NCBI GenBank assembly: GCA_009838975.1
Contig: VXQO01000053.1
Span: forward strand, 1 to 64,000
Direction: 5' to 3'
Origin: Gemmatimonadota bacterium
GTDB lineage: Bacteria > Gemmatimonadota > Gemmatimonadetes > Longimicrobiales > Gaopeijiaceae
DNA: 64,000 bases
The stretch's first letter is position 1, and each line of letters starts with the position of its first letter. Under the pieces are notes generated by a model, which saw nothing but the letters and a program-made list of their open reading frames with translations, searched no databases and was not told the DNA's origin. Below, piece after piece: positions 1-8,409 of this stretch. The position numbers and the translations under genes were made by a program.

Positions 1-2
1 AG

Positions 3-75
<73 letters not shown>

Positions 76-154
76 ATGAAAGGAGGCCCGGGGCGGGCCA
101 TCCACCCCCCGCGGCCAACGTTCCGCGCGAGGATTTCGTCGCAGGGGGACAGCA

Positions 155-183
155 ACGTTAGACGAGCGGTTGCAGGGTGTCAA
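155..183 (-). promoter_or_regulatory. sigma70-type promoter of the tRNA-Gly gene
   Basis: On the minus strand a perfect -35 TTGACA (178-183) is followed after 17 bp by TAACGT (155-160), which matches the -10 consensus at T1, A2 and T6. Transcription would start near 148 and reach the tRNA 5' end at 75 after a leader of about 70 nt. The spacing and the direction towards an RNA gene support the call; no transcript data are available. Confidence 0.55.
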
Positions 184-271
184 CCGCCGCCCGCGCCGCC
201 GCCCGGGCGATTCACGCCCGCAACCGTCACTGTTAACTTGTCACCGCTTCCCTCCCCCTTCCGGATGTGCC

Positions 272-1873
272 GTGCTCGGTAGCCGCCCGACAGTCCTCGC
301 CCTCCTCGCCCTCCTCCTCGCCTCCGCCGGCACGAGCGTCGCCCCGGCGGGCACGAGCGCCCAGGAGCCGTATTCGCCGCTGGTGCCGCGCGGGAACGTA
401 CGTGTGGGGTTGCTGGGGCAGTACTCGTCCTTCTCGGACCTCTACGAGATCGGCGGACTGACCGGCGGGCCGCACCGGCTGGGTGGCCTTTTCTCCGGTC
501 CAGCGGGCAGCCGCATCTTTCCGTTTCTGGCCGAGCCCGAGGCGGCAGTGCGCGCGGCGATCGACGACGACTACGAGATGAGCCTCGGGACGATGTCGTC
601 GGTGCTGGAGAAGAGCACGGCTTGGGTGCCGGTGTCGGTCGACGTGGGCGTCTTCGACTGGCTGACCGTGGGCGCGATGGTGCCGCTGGTCCAGAACGAG
701 ACCGAGTTCACGACGACCTTCGCGGCGGACTCGGCCAGCGCCACCGCCGGCTTCGGCCCCGGACTGGAGAACCCGGCGGCGGTTGCGGGGTTTCTGTCCG
801 GCTTTCAGGGATCGATCGGCGCCTATGACGCGTTTCGTGGCGAGACATGCGCGGCCGACCCGATGTCGAACGTCTGCAGGGACGCCACGGCGCTGCTGGC
901 GGATGCGCGCTCCTTCCACTCGCTCCTGTCGCTCATGTACGGGAGCGTATTCGCGCCGCTGTCGTGGTCCGGCGCCGGCATGGCACTGGACGCAAGGCTG
1001 GCCGCGTTCTCGGAGGCGTTCGAAGCGGCCGGGGTGCCGGGCGTTGCCGATCTGCCGCTGGCGAGCACGCTGCTCACCACCGAAGACGTGGGGCGGCTGA
1101 TCAGCGAACCCGGTTTCGGCATCGAGTCGACCCACCCGCTGGACCAATGGCGGTCGCTCTGGCGGCTCGGCGACATCGAGGTGCGGGCCGATGCACGAGT
1201 GATCGAGACCGGCGAGCCGGGCGCGTCCACGCACCTCACTGCCGGCGCCGGCGCGATGGTGCGGCTACCGACCGGAACGCAGGACGACGCGGCCAACTTC
1301 CTGGACTCGGGGAGCGGCGACAGGCAGATGGACGTCGAGGGTCGTGTGTGGATGAACGGGCGTTGGCGTGGGCGACTCGGGCTGTGGGCCGATGTCCGCT
1401 ACGGCCTCCAGATGCCGGGCAGCACCGTGCGGCGCGTGTTCGATCCCGCCGTCGCATTGGCCCCCCGCATCACCCAGGCCACCCTCGACTGGAATCCGGG
1501 CGACTATCAGTTCATGGAGCTGTCGCCCTGGTACCGGATCACGGAGCCGCTGGCGCTGACGGCCGGGTACCGGTTTTTCCGCAAGGGGAACGACTCGTTC
1601 AGTGTGCCGGCGGTGGTGGTGGTGGACGAGGGTACGGCGGCGGCCCGCGCCAGGCAGAGTGATCCGGCGATACTGGTTCCGGGCAGCGGAGGCTCGGTGG
1701 GCCAGGCGCTGCTGGGCATGGTGTACAACCGGGCGGCGTATGTGGACGAAGACGGGGTGGGCGGTGCGCCGTTGGAGATCCGGGTGATCTATCGGCATCC
1801 GGTCGGCGGGAGCGGGATGATGCCGGTGACGCGGTCGCTGGAGGTGGGGTTCAGGCTGTTTGTGGGGGTTTAG
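272..1873 (+). CDS. Exported barrel-like protein of unknown function
   Basis: A 533-residue protein with an N-terminal hydrophobic stretch (about residues 7-20) followed by a small-residue region, consistent with a Sec signal peptide. There are no later membrane helices. The mature part is rich in alternating polar/aromatic stretches, with segments such as RLGLWADVRYGLQMP and SPWYRITEPLALTAGYRFF that look like outer-membrane beta-strands, and it ends in a strand-like segment EVGFRLFVGV. I chose the GTG at 272 because it opens directly into the signal sequence. A start at 170 would add an Arg/Pro-rich tail that does not look like protein. It is transcribed away from the tRNA and followed by a convergent gene. 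I do not recognise a family; an outer-membrane transporter or porin-like role is only inference. Confidence 0.7.
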   Translation: MLGSRPTVLALLALLLASAGTSVAPAGTSAQEPYSPLVPRGNVRVGLLGQYSSFSDLYEIGGLTGGPHRLGGLFSGPAGSRIFPFLAEPEAAVRAAIDDDYEMSLGTMSSVLEKSTAWVPVSVDVGVFDWLTVGAMVPLVQNETEFTTTFAADSASATAGFGPGLENPAAVAGFLSGFQGSIGAYDAFRGETCAADPMSNVCRDATALLADARSFHSLLSLMYGSVFAPLSWSGAGMALDARLAAFSEAFEAAGVPGVADLPLASTLLTTEDVGRLISEPGFGIESTHPLDQWRSLWRLGDIEVRADARVIETGEPGASTHLTAGAGAMVRLPTGTQDDAANFLDSGSGDRQMDVEGRVWMNGRWRGRLGLWADVRYGLQMPGSTVRRVFDPAVALAPRITQATLDWNPGDYQFMELSPWYRITEPLALTAGYRFFRKGNDSFSVPAVVVVDEGTAAARARQSDPAILVPGSGGSVGQALLGMVYNRAAYVDEDGVGGAPLEIRVIYRHPVGGSGMMPVTRSLEVGFRLFVGV

Positions 1874-1913
1874 GGGGGTGGTTAGGGAGAGGCCCGAAAT
1901 GGCAGAACCCACG

Positions 1914-1937
1914 GCCCCGGTGGTTTGCTGCCGGGGC
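1914..1937. terminator. Possible hairpin terminator between convergent genes
   Basis: A perfect 7-bp stem GCCCCGG/CCGGGGC (1914-1920 and 1931-1937) with a 10-nt loop lies 40 bp past the exported-protein gene and before the convergent DUF5131 remnant. There is no U tract, so this is only a possible terminator in GC-rich DNA. Confidence 0.35.
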
Positions 1938-2014
1938 ACGAGGCGGCAGCGGGCGGGCCCGGCGCGCCGAGTGCGGAGGATAGGGTGGCACGGAGGGGGC
2001 CGGCGGAGCAGTAG

Positions 2015-2323
2015 TCATGCGGAGACCTCTCCCGCGTTGCGGTTCTCACGGTCTGCCGCCCCGCCCCATCCCGGAAACTCGCTCCACTCCCTCCCATCCA
2101 GCAGCCGTCCTCCCGCCTTCGGCGTCCGACCTCCCCACTGCTTGAAGAAGAAGGGCACCCTCGCGGCCACTGCAACCGGCAATCGACGGCGATAGATCCT
2201 GCTCAGCAGCCGCCGGGACAGCGCCTCCGCGTAGCAGTTGTCGCACCCGGCGGACACCTTGGTGCAGCCGGTCGTCGGGTTCCAAGTGACCTCGGTCCAC
2301 TCAATCGACGTTCGCTGGCCCAT
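2015..2323 (-). pseudogene. DUF5131 (phage Gp37/Gp68-type) gene with internal deletion
   Basis: The 102-residue product begins with the hallmark N-terminus of the DUF5131 / phage Gp37-Gp68 family: [15 protein letters not shown] followed by the Cys cluster and CDNCYAEAL. From about residue 57 it jumps straight to the family's C-terminal signature, [21 protein letters not shown]. Full-length members are roughly 230-280 residues, so most of the central part is missing although the frame stays open. The junction residues (about 41-56, Arg-rich) fit neither end. An in-frame internal deletion is the simplest reading, and the product is probably non-functional. It follows recN on the same strand. 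The family is common on phage and mobile DNA, so this may be the remnant of a transfer event. Confidence 0.75.
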
Positions 2324-2397
2324 GCGGCACGCTCCCTGGAAGAGGCTGGTGAATCCGGATACCGAAGATACACCGAACGATTCATTAGCGGAAGAGA

Positions 2398-4068
2398 TCA
2401 GCCCTCCCGCGCCGCACCCAGCAACTCCCGCGCATGCTCCAGCGACGATGCTGAATCGGGGTCCCCACCCAGCATGCGCGCCAATTCACGCACCCGCTCA
2501 TCCGACCCCAGCCGCGTGAGCCTGGTCTCCGCCGCGCCGTCCACCGTGCGCTTCTCGACCGCGAAGTGATTGGCCGCCCGGGCCGCGATCCGGGCGAGAT
2601 GCGTAACCGCCAGCACCTGCCGTCCCCGCGCCACTTCCTCCAGCCGCTCCCCCACCCTCGCCGCGACCCCGCCCCCGATCCCGGCGTCGATCTCATCGAA
2701 GACCAGGGCGGGCAGTTCGTCGATGCCGGCCAGGATCGACTTCAGAGTGAGCATCACGCGCGACAGCTCGCCGCCGGAGGCGATGCGCGATAGCGGCGCC
2801 GGGGGGAAGCCCGGGTTCATGGACACCAGGAAGCGGATGCGTTCGCGTCCCCGCGCGGCCGGCTCGGGCAGCCGCTCGAAATCGACCCGGAACCGTCCGC
2901 CCTCGAGCCCGAGGCCGGGAAACGCGGCTTCGGCCGCACTCGCCAGGCGGTCCGCGGCTTCGCGACGCCGCCGGGACAGCTCGTCCGCGGCTTTTGCCCA
3001 ATGTTCTTGTGCATGTGCAATCTGCTTGCGCAAGGCGGTCGCGTCGAGGTCGGCCGTTTCGAGTTCGTCCAGTTCGCTCGCCAGGGTCTTCCCGGTTTCG
3101 ATCACCGCCGCGAGGGTGGGGCCGTACTTCCGCATCAGCGCCTGGAGGAGGGCCTGGCGTTCGTGCAGGCGTTCGAGCCTCGTGGGGTCGTGGTCGATGG
3201 CGTCGCCGTACGACCGCAGCTCGGCGGCCGCGTCGGCCACGGTGTGGTAGGCGTCGTCGAGCGCCGCCGCGCGGGCCTCCAGCGCCGGGTCGAGCTCGGC
3301 CAGCCGGCGCAGGCGCGCAGCCGCATCCGAGAGGCGGTCCGCGACGGCGTCCTCGTCGTCGTGCAGCAGCGCCTGCAGCGCCAGGGTCTCGCGCAGGAGC
3401 AGGTCGGCGTTGGCCAGGCGGCTCGTCTCGATACGCAGTTCCTCGTCCTCGCCCGCGCGCAGCCTGGCGCCTCGGATTTCGCCGAGCCGGAAGCGGATGA
3501 AGTCGGCGCGGGCCTCCAGTTCGCGCCGACGCTCCAAGAGCGCCGCCAGACCCGCCTCCAGCTCGGCGGCCCGCCGGAAGTGCGCGGCCACGGACGCCGC
3601 GAGTTCGGTGCATTCGCCGAAGGCGTCCAGCACGTGCTGCTGGAAGTCGGCCGACATAAGGCGCTGGTGTTCGTGCTGGCCGTGGATGTCCACCAGCAAC
3701 GAGCCGATTCGCCGCAGCACCCCGGCCGTCGCCGGGGAACCGTTGACCCAGGCGCGGCTGCGTCCCCCGCTCCGGATCTCGCGCCTCAACACCAGGTGAT
3801 CGTCGTCTGCCTCCAGTCCCAGTTCGTCGAGCGCGGCCGGGACGCCGGCGACGCCCTTCACATCCACCACCCCCTCCAACACCGCGCGCGCTTCCCCGCT
3901 ACGCACGGCACCCGAGGACGCGCGGCCGCCAACGAGCATTTCGAGCGCGTCGACGACGATCGACTTGCCCGCGCCGGTCTCACCCGAGATCACGTTCAGG
4001 CCGGGCTCGAGGCGCAGCCTGCAGTCCCTGAGGACGGCGAAGTTCCGGATCCGCAGCTCAACGATCAT
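2398..4068 (-). CDS. recN: DNA repair protein RecN
   Basis: RecN is an SMC-like ATPase that tethers DNA during double-strand-break repair by recombination. The 556-residue product has the normal length. The Walker A motif GETGAGKS is at about residues 29-36, a long charged helical region lies in the middle (about 150-360), the ABC signature ASGGELSR is around 430, and the Walker B stretch [12 protein letters not shown] is at about 455. The ATG start at 4068 gives the conserved [13 protein letters not shown] opening. It lies 62 bp downstream of nadK on the same strand and probably ends the leftward gene train. No LexA box is apparent by eye. Confidence 0.97.
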   Translation of the reverse strand: MIVELRIRNFAVLRDCRLRLEPGLNVISGETGAGKSIVVDALEMLVGGRASSGAVRSGEARAVLEGVVDVKGVAGVPAALDELGLEADDDHLVLRREIRSGGRSRAWVNGSPATAGVLRRIGSLLVDIHGQHEHQRLMSADFQQHVLDAFGECTELAASVAAHFRRAAELEAGLAALLERRRELEARADFIRFRLGEIRGARLRAGEDEELRIETSRLANADLLLRETLALQALLHDDEDAVADRLSDAAARLRRLAELDPALEARAAALDDAYHTVADAAAELRSYGDAIDHDPTRLERLHERQALLQALMRKYGPTLAAVIETGKTLASELDELETADLDATALRKQIAHAQEHWAKAADELSRRRREAADRLASAAEAAFPGLGLEGGRFRVDFERLPEPAARGRERIRFLVSMNPGFPPAPLSRIASGGELSRVMLTLKSILAGIDELPALVFDEIDAGIGGGVAARVGERLEEVARGRQVLAVTHLARIAARAANHFAVEKRTVDGAAETRLTRLGSDERVRELARMLGGDPDSASSLEHARELLGAAREG

Positions 4069-4130
4069 GGCGCTTCAATTGTCGGGATTTGCCGCGGGCG
4101 CGGCCATGGCTGAATGGGCAGCGATCCGGC

Positions 4131-5048
4131 TCACCCTCCGGGCAGGGGGCTGGCGGCCCAGCTCAGCTTGCGGCGCAGGGTGGCAAAGAAGGAGTGTCCG
4201 GGGAGGCGGACCAGGGCCACCTTGAAGGTGCCCATGCGCACGACGACGCGTTCGTCGTCGCCCACCGGCCCGCCCTCCTGCCCGTCGACCGTCAGGAAGA
4301 GTCGTTCGCGCCGGTCGAGCGCCTTGACGGTGATCTCGTCGTCGCCCGGCACCACCACGGGGCGCAGCGCGAGGGTGTGGGGAAGGATGGGGGTGACGAG
4401 GAAGCAGTTCAGGTGAGGCACGATCACCGGGCCGCCCGCCGAGAGCGAGTAGGCGGTGGAGCCGGTCGGGGTGGAGAGGATGACGCCGTCGCCCGAGAAG
4501 CTGCCGATCTCCTCCAGGTCGTCCTGGGGCCCCACGCACAGGTCCAGGCGCACCACCTGTGCGGCGCCGGCCTTGTGCACCACCGCGTCGTTCAGAACGG
4601 TGAAGGTGTCGCGGACTTCGCCCCGCGCGGTGCGGATCTCGGCGCGCAGCGTCCGGCGCTCCTCGATCGAGGCATCGCCGCCCAGCACGCTGCGGAGGCC
4701 CTCGTCGATCCCGTCCGCCGAGACCGAGGTGAGAAAACCGAGGTTGCCGAGGTTGATCCCGAGGACCGGGATGTTGCGCCCGAACACCATCCGCGCCGTT
4801 CGCAGCAGTGTCCCGTCGCCGCCCAGCGAGACGACCAGATCGACGTCCGCACCGTCCAGCGACACGGTGTCGAGACCGGGAGCGGCGTCGGCCAGCCCCG
4901 GTTCCACAGCCACCGCGGCGCCGAACCCCGCGGCCACCGACGCGATCCTGCGGCAGGCCTCGCCGATGCGCCCGTTGGGCCCTCCCTCCGCGGCCCGCCC
5001 GACTACGGCGATGCGCTGGAAGCGATGTCGAGAATTCATGTCGGTCAC
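4131..5048 (-). CDS. nadK: NAD kinase
   Basis: Phosphorylates NAD to NADP using ATP or polyphosphate in the cytoplasm. The 305-residue protein carries the diagnostic GGDGT motif at residues 76-80, the NDAV segment and the Gly-rich SGDGVILSTPTGSTAYSLSAGGP block, all typical of the family. The length is normal. The ATG at 5048 overlaps the stop of the polyprenyl synthetase gene by four bases (ATGA), so the two are probably translationally coupled. recN follows, as in many bacteria where nadK and recN are neighbours. Confidence 0.97.
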   Translation of the reverse strand: MTDMNSRHRFQRIAVVGRAAEGGPNGRIGEACRRIASVAAGFGAAVAVEPGLADAAPGLDTVSLDGADVDLVVSLGGDGTLLRTARMVFGRNIPVLGINLGNLGFLTSVSADGIDEGLRSVLGGDASIEERRTLRAEIRTARGEVRDTFTVLNDAVVHKAGAAQVVRLDLCVGPQDDLEEIGSFSGDGVILSTPTGSTAYSLSAGGPVIVPHLNCFLVTPILPHTLALRPVVVPGDDEITVKALDRRERLFLTVDGQEGGPVGDDERVVVRMGTFKVALVRLPGHSFFATLRRKLSWAASPLPGG

Positions 5049-5947
5049 CGGCTGCGCTCGATAACGAAGGAAGCGAGGCTGCGTAGCATGGGTGCGGCGA
5101 GCCCGGCGTCATCCAGCGCCGCCAGTCCCCTGTCCACCAGCGATGCCGCGCGCTCCCGCGCCCCATTCACGCCCAGAAGCAAAACATAGGTCGATTTCCC
5201 GAAGTCCGCGTCGGAGGGCAGCTTCCCCAGCACCTCCGCCGACCCCGTGGCGTCGAGCACGTCGTCCATCACCTGAAACGCCAGCCCCAGGTGCCTGCCA
5301 AATCCGCCGACCGCCGCCAACTCCTCTGCGGACGCTCCCGCGGCCATCGCCCCCATCTCCAGCGACGCGGCCAGCAGCGCACCGGTCTTGAGCCCGTGCA
5401 CGCCCGCGAGCTCACCCTCCGTAAGCGACGCCCCTTCGGCCAGGAGGTCCAGCGCCTGCCCACCGATCATCCCTCCGGCGCCCGCAGCCTCCAGCAGCGT
5501 CGCCACGATACGCCTCGCCTCCCCGTCGGTCCGGGCCAACCGCATCGCCGCGTCCAAGGCCCACGCCGCCGCCCACGGAATTAGCGCCGCCCCCGCTGCC
5601 GTAGCGACCGCGACCCCGTGCGACACATGCACGGTCGGACGCCCCCGCCGCAGCTCCGCGTCGTCCATGCACGGCAGGTCGTCGTGGACGAGCGAGTAGG
5701 CGTGAATCACCTCGATGGACGCCGCCAGGTCGTACAACGCGGGCCGCGGCGCCCCACCCAGCTCCTCACAGGCCGTCACGCAGAGGAGCGGCCTCAGGCG
5801 CTTTCCCCCGCTCAGCACGGCTGCCGCGGCCGCCTTATGAACCGGCTGTGGCACCACCTCGGCAAGCCCATCCAGGCACCGCCGCAACGACGCCTCCACC
5901 TGCGCAGAGTGGCCCCGCGTCAGCGCCATGAAAGCCTGTTCAGCCAT
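5045..5947 (-). CDS. ispA: Polyprenyl (farnesyl/geranylgeranyl) diphosphate synthase
   Basis: Condenses isopentenyl diphosphate with allylic diphosphates to make C15-C20 chains for quinones, undecaprenyl carriers and carotenoids. The 300-residue protein has the first Asp-rich motif DDLPCMDD at residues 89-96, with the two-residue insertion typical of bacterial short-chain synthases. The second Asp motif (QVMDDVLDATG) lies near 230, and the GGKRLRP substrate motif at about 47-53. Chain length (C15 or C20) cannot be fixed from the sequence. It overlaps xseB by 8 bp upstream and nadK by 4 bp downstream. The xseA-xseB-ispA order is a widespread operon in which dxs often follows; dxs is absent here. 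Confidence 0.93.
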   Translation of the reverse strand: MAEQAFMALTRGHSAQVEASLRRCLDGLAEVVPQPVHKAAAAAVLSGGKRLRPLLCVTACEELGGAPRPALYDLAASIEVIHAYSLVHDDLPCMDDAELRRGRPTVHVSHGVAVATAAGAALIPWAAAWALDAAMRLARTDGEARRIVATLLEAAGAGGMIGGQALDLLAEGASLTEGELAGVHGLKTGALLAASLEMGAMAAGASAEELAAVGGFGRHLGLAFQVMDDVLDATGSAEVLGKLPSDADFGKSTYVLLLGVNGARERAASLVDRGLAALDDAGLAAPMLRSLASFVIERSR

Positions 5948-6194
5948 CCTCGGCGTCGTCGCCGCCCCCGTCGCCGGCCGGCTCGAACTCGCGCACCTCC
6001 TCGCCTTCCTCCCCGATCAGCTCCTCGACCCTGAGTTCCGTCCGCGCAAGCACCTCCCGCGCCCGCCGGATATGCCCGACGCCCTCTTCGAACAGTGCGA
6101 GCGCCTCGTCCAGCCCGAGCGAGTCCGAGTCCAGCAGCCGCACGATCTCCTCGATGCGCTCGAGTCTGCGGTCGAGCCCCGCGTCAGCTTCCAT
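5940..6194 (-). CDS. xseB: Exodeoxyribonuclease VII small subunit
   Basis: Small helical subunit that binds XseA to form exonuclease VII, which degrades single-stranded DNA. Starting at the ATG at 6194 the product is 84 residues, usual for the family. The core LERIEEIVRLLDSDSLGLDEALALFEEG-type helix pair matches the conserved XseB fold, and the tail is very acidic (GEEGEEVREFEPAGDGGGDD region). A longer reading to 6242 would add 16 residues without family resemblance. It starts 11 bp after xseA and overlaps the polyprenyl synthase start by 8 bp. Confidence 0.93.
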   Translation of the reverse strand: MEADAGLDRRLERIEEIVRLLDSDSLGLDEALALFEEGVGHIRRAREVLARTELRVEELIGEEGEEVREFEPAGDGGGDDAEDG

Positions 6195-6205
6195 GATCGA
6201 TCTCC

Positions 6206-7465
6206 CTACGATTCGCGGGTGGGTCGGTCCGCCACCTCGCACGGCACATTCCCGTCGACGACGCGCAACCGGAATCTCTCGGCGGGGACAAAGTCACCGA
6301 CGCCCCGCAGCAGGCGGCCATTCGCGTCCAGCGGCACGGCATATCCGCGGGCCAGGGTGGACAGGGGGGAAAGCGCCTCCATGGCCGCCGCGGCTTCCTT
6401 CAGTCGCGCACTGCGGCGCCGGATCCGCCCCTGCATCGCCTGCGAGATGCCCACGCGACCGCCCTGCAGCCGTTGCCGATACGCACTCGTCAGCCTGCGC
6501 GCACCACCGAACAGCCGCTCCCGGGCCCGGTCGAGACGCCAGCGCCTGGCACGCGCCTGGCCCGACAGCGCCCTGCCGAGCCGCTGCCCGAGCGCTGCCA
6601 ATCGTCGCCCCAGCGCCCGGCCATCCGGTGCGACCGCCTCGGCGGCCGCGGACGGGGTCGCCGCACGCAGATCCGCCACCAGATCGCAGATCGTGACGTC
6701 CGTCTCGTGCCCCACCCCCGAAACGACGGGCACGGAGCAGGCCGCGACGGCGCGCGCCACCGGCTCCTCGTTGAATCCCCACAGGTCCTCGATCGAGCCG
6801 CCCCCGCGGGCGACGATCACGACGTCGACGCCTTGGGCTGCCACGGTGTCGATCGCGGCGGCGATCTGCCTCCCGGCGCCCGGCCCCTGGACGCCCGTGC
6901 CGCGCACCAGCACCCGCACCCACGGCGCCCGCCGCGCCGTCACCGCGAGAATGTCACGCAGCGCCGCGCTGGTGGCCGAGGTGACCACCCCGACCGTGCG
7001 CGGGAAGTCGGGCAGGGATCGCTTGCGGGCCGGATCGGTGAGGCCCTCGGCGTCGAGCCGCTGCCGCAGACGCTCGAAGGCGAGCTTCCACATCCCCTCG
7101 GCGCTCTCCGCTTCGAGCCTGGTCACCACGAACTGGTAGCTGCCCCTGGCTTCGTAGAGGGTGAGGCCCCCGAACACGCGCAGCGTCATCCCCTCTTCCG
7201 GGTCGGTCGGCAGCGTGGCGGCCTCGCGCCGGAACATCACGCAGCGGATCTGGGCCGACCTGTCCTTCAGGGTGAAGTAGCAGTGCCCGGACCGGTGGCG
7301 GTTGAAGTTCGCGACCTCGCCAGTGACCCACAGCTGCGGCAGCGTTTCCTCGAGCAGGCGGCGCACGGCGCGGTTTACCTGGGAAACCGTCCACACCTTC
7401 GGGGCCGGCGGGCCCGGCGGCTCCGTGGTCCGGTCCGCGAAGAGATCCAGGTTGCGTGCCTTCAA
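6206..7465 (-). CDS. xseA: Exodeoxyribonuclease VII large subunit
   Basis: Catalytic subunit of exonuclease VII. The 419-residue product has the N-terminal OB-fold (VSQVNRAVRRLLEET, WVTGEVANFNRHRSGHCYFTLKD) at about residues 28-115 and the catalytic domain with DVVIVARGGGSIEDLWGFNEE and VSGVGHETDVTI at about 230-275. I place the start at TTG (7463-7465): it lies inside the folD stop as a TTGA overlap and has GGAAGG seven bases upstream. The C-terminus ends in the usual ARGYAV / VRLRVVDG-like region. Reading further upstream runs into folD out of frame and is not coding. Confidence 0.95.
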   Translation of the reverse strand: MKARNLDLFADRTTEPPGPPAPKVWTVSQVNRAVRRLLEETLPQLWVTGEVANFNRHRSGHCYFTLKDRSAQIRCVMFRREAATLPTDPEEGMTLRVFGGLTLYEARGSYQFVVTRLEAESAEGMWKLAFERLRQRLDAEGLTDPARKRSLPDFPRTVGVVTSATSAALRDILAVTARRAPWVRVLVRGTGVQGPGAGRQIAAAIDTVAAQGVDVVIVARGGGSIEDLWGFNEEPVARAVAACSVPVVSGVGHETDVTICDLVADLRAATPSAAAEAVAPDGRALGRRLAALGQRLGRALSGQARARRWRLDRARERLFGGARRLTSAYRQRLQGGRVGISQAMQGRIRRRSARLKEAAAAMEALSPLSTLARGYAVPLDANGRLLRGVGDFVPAERFRLRVVDGNVPCEVADRPTRES

Positions 7466-8355
7466 CCGCCGGCCTTCCCCAGTCTGATTGCGGCCTCCAC
7501 CGTATTGGCCAGCAGCATCGCGATGGTCATGGGCCCGACGCCCCCGGGCACGGGGGTGATCGCCGACGCCACCTGGCTGACCCCTTCGAAGTCCACATCG
7601 CCAACCACGCGGTATCCGCGGGGACGGGTCGGGTCGTCGACCCGGTTGGTGCCGACGTCGATGACGGTCACGCCCTGCTTCACCATGTCCCGGGTGACCG
7701 TGTTCGGCCACCCCACCGCGACGACCAGGATGTCGGCGGTGCGGGTGATCGCGCCCAGGTCGGGGGTGCGGCTGTGGGCTACGGTGACGGTGGCGTTGCC
7801 TCCAGCGGCCTTGCGGAGCAACAGGAGCGCCATCGGCTTGCCGACGATGTTCGACCGACCCACGACCACCACGTGCTTGCCGGAAGGATCGGCGCCGCTC
7901 CTCAGCAGCATCTCGATTACCCCTCGGGGGGTACAGGGTGCCAGCACGTTCGGATCGCCGGTGGCGAGCCGTCCCACGTTCACGGGGTGAAAACCGTCCA
8001 CGTCCTTGTCGGGATGGATCGCCAGCAGGACCTTGGACTCGTCGATCTGGCGAGGAAGGGGCAGCTGCACCAGTATCCCGTGGATCTGCGGGTCGTTGTT
8101 CAGGTCATCGATCACGCCCAGCAGCTCGGTCTCGCTCGTCGACTCGGACAGCGTGACCTGGCGCGAGTGGATCCCGGCCTCGGCGGCGGCCTTGTTCTTC
8201 ATTCCGACGTAGAGGCGGCTGGCGGGGTTCTCGCCGACCAGCACCGTGGCCAGGCCGGGCACCAGTCCGTCCCCTGCGAGCGCTGCGACCCGTTCGTTGA
8301 GCTCGTCCCGGATCTCCCGGGCAATGTCCTTTCCTGAGATGATCTTGGCGGCCAT
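7462..8355 (-). CDS. folD: Bifunctional methylenetetrahydrofolate dehydrogenase/cyclohydrolase
   Basis: Interconverts 5,10-methylene-, methenyl- and 10-formyl-tetrahydrofolate with NADP, feeding purine and formyl-Met synthesis. From the ATG at 8355 the product is 297 residues. It shows the active-site segment YVGMKNKAAAEAGI (about 51-64, with the catalytic Lys), the QLPLPRQID signature near 100, the VVVVGRSNIVGKP Rossmann motif near 165 and the C-terminal PVPGGVGPMTIAMLL motif. Its stop overlaps the xseA start by four bases. rny lies 54 bp upstream on the same strand. Confidence 0.97.
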   Translation of the reverse strand: MAAKIISGKDIAREIRDELNERVAALAGDGLVPGLATVLVGENPASRLYVGMKNKAAAEAGIHSRQVTLSESTSETELLGVIDDLNNDPQIHGILVQLPLPRQIDESKVLLAIHPDKDVDGFHPVNVGRLATGDPNVLAPCTPRGVIEMLLRSGADPSGKHVVVVGRSNIVGKPMALLLLRKAAGGNATVTVAHSRTPDLGAITRTADILVVAVGWPNTVTRDMVKQGVTVIDVGTNRVDDPTRPRGYRVVGDVDFEGVSQVASAITPVPGGVGPMTIAMLLANTVEAAIRLGKAGG

Positions 8356-8409
8356 TCGATTCCTGTTAACCGGGGTTGAGGGGTTCAGGCTGGGTGGTGC
8401 ACCACGCAA

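Noticed and set aside
1860-2195. 111-codon open frame on the plus strand
   Set aside because: It spans a hairpin region and the opposite strand of the DUF5131 remnant, is Arg/Pro/Ser-rich and has no ribosome binding site.
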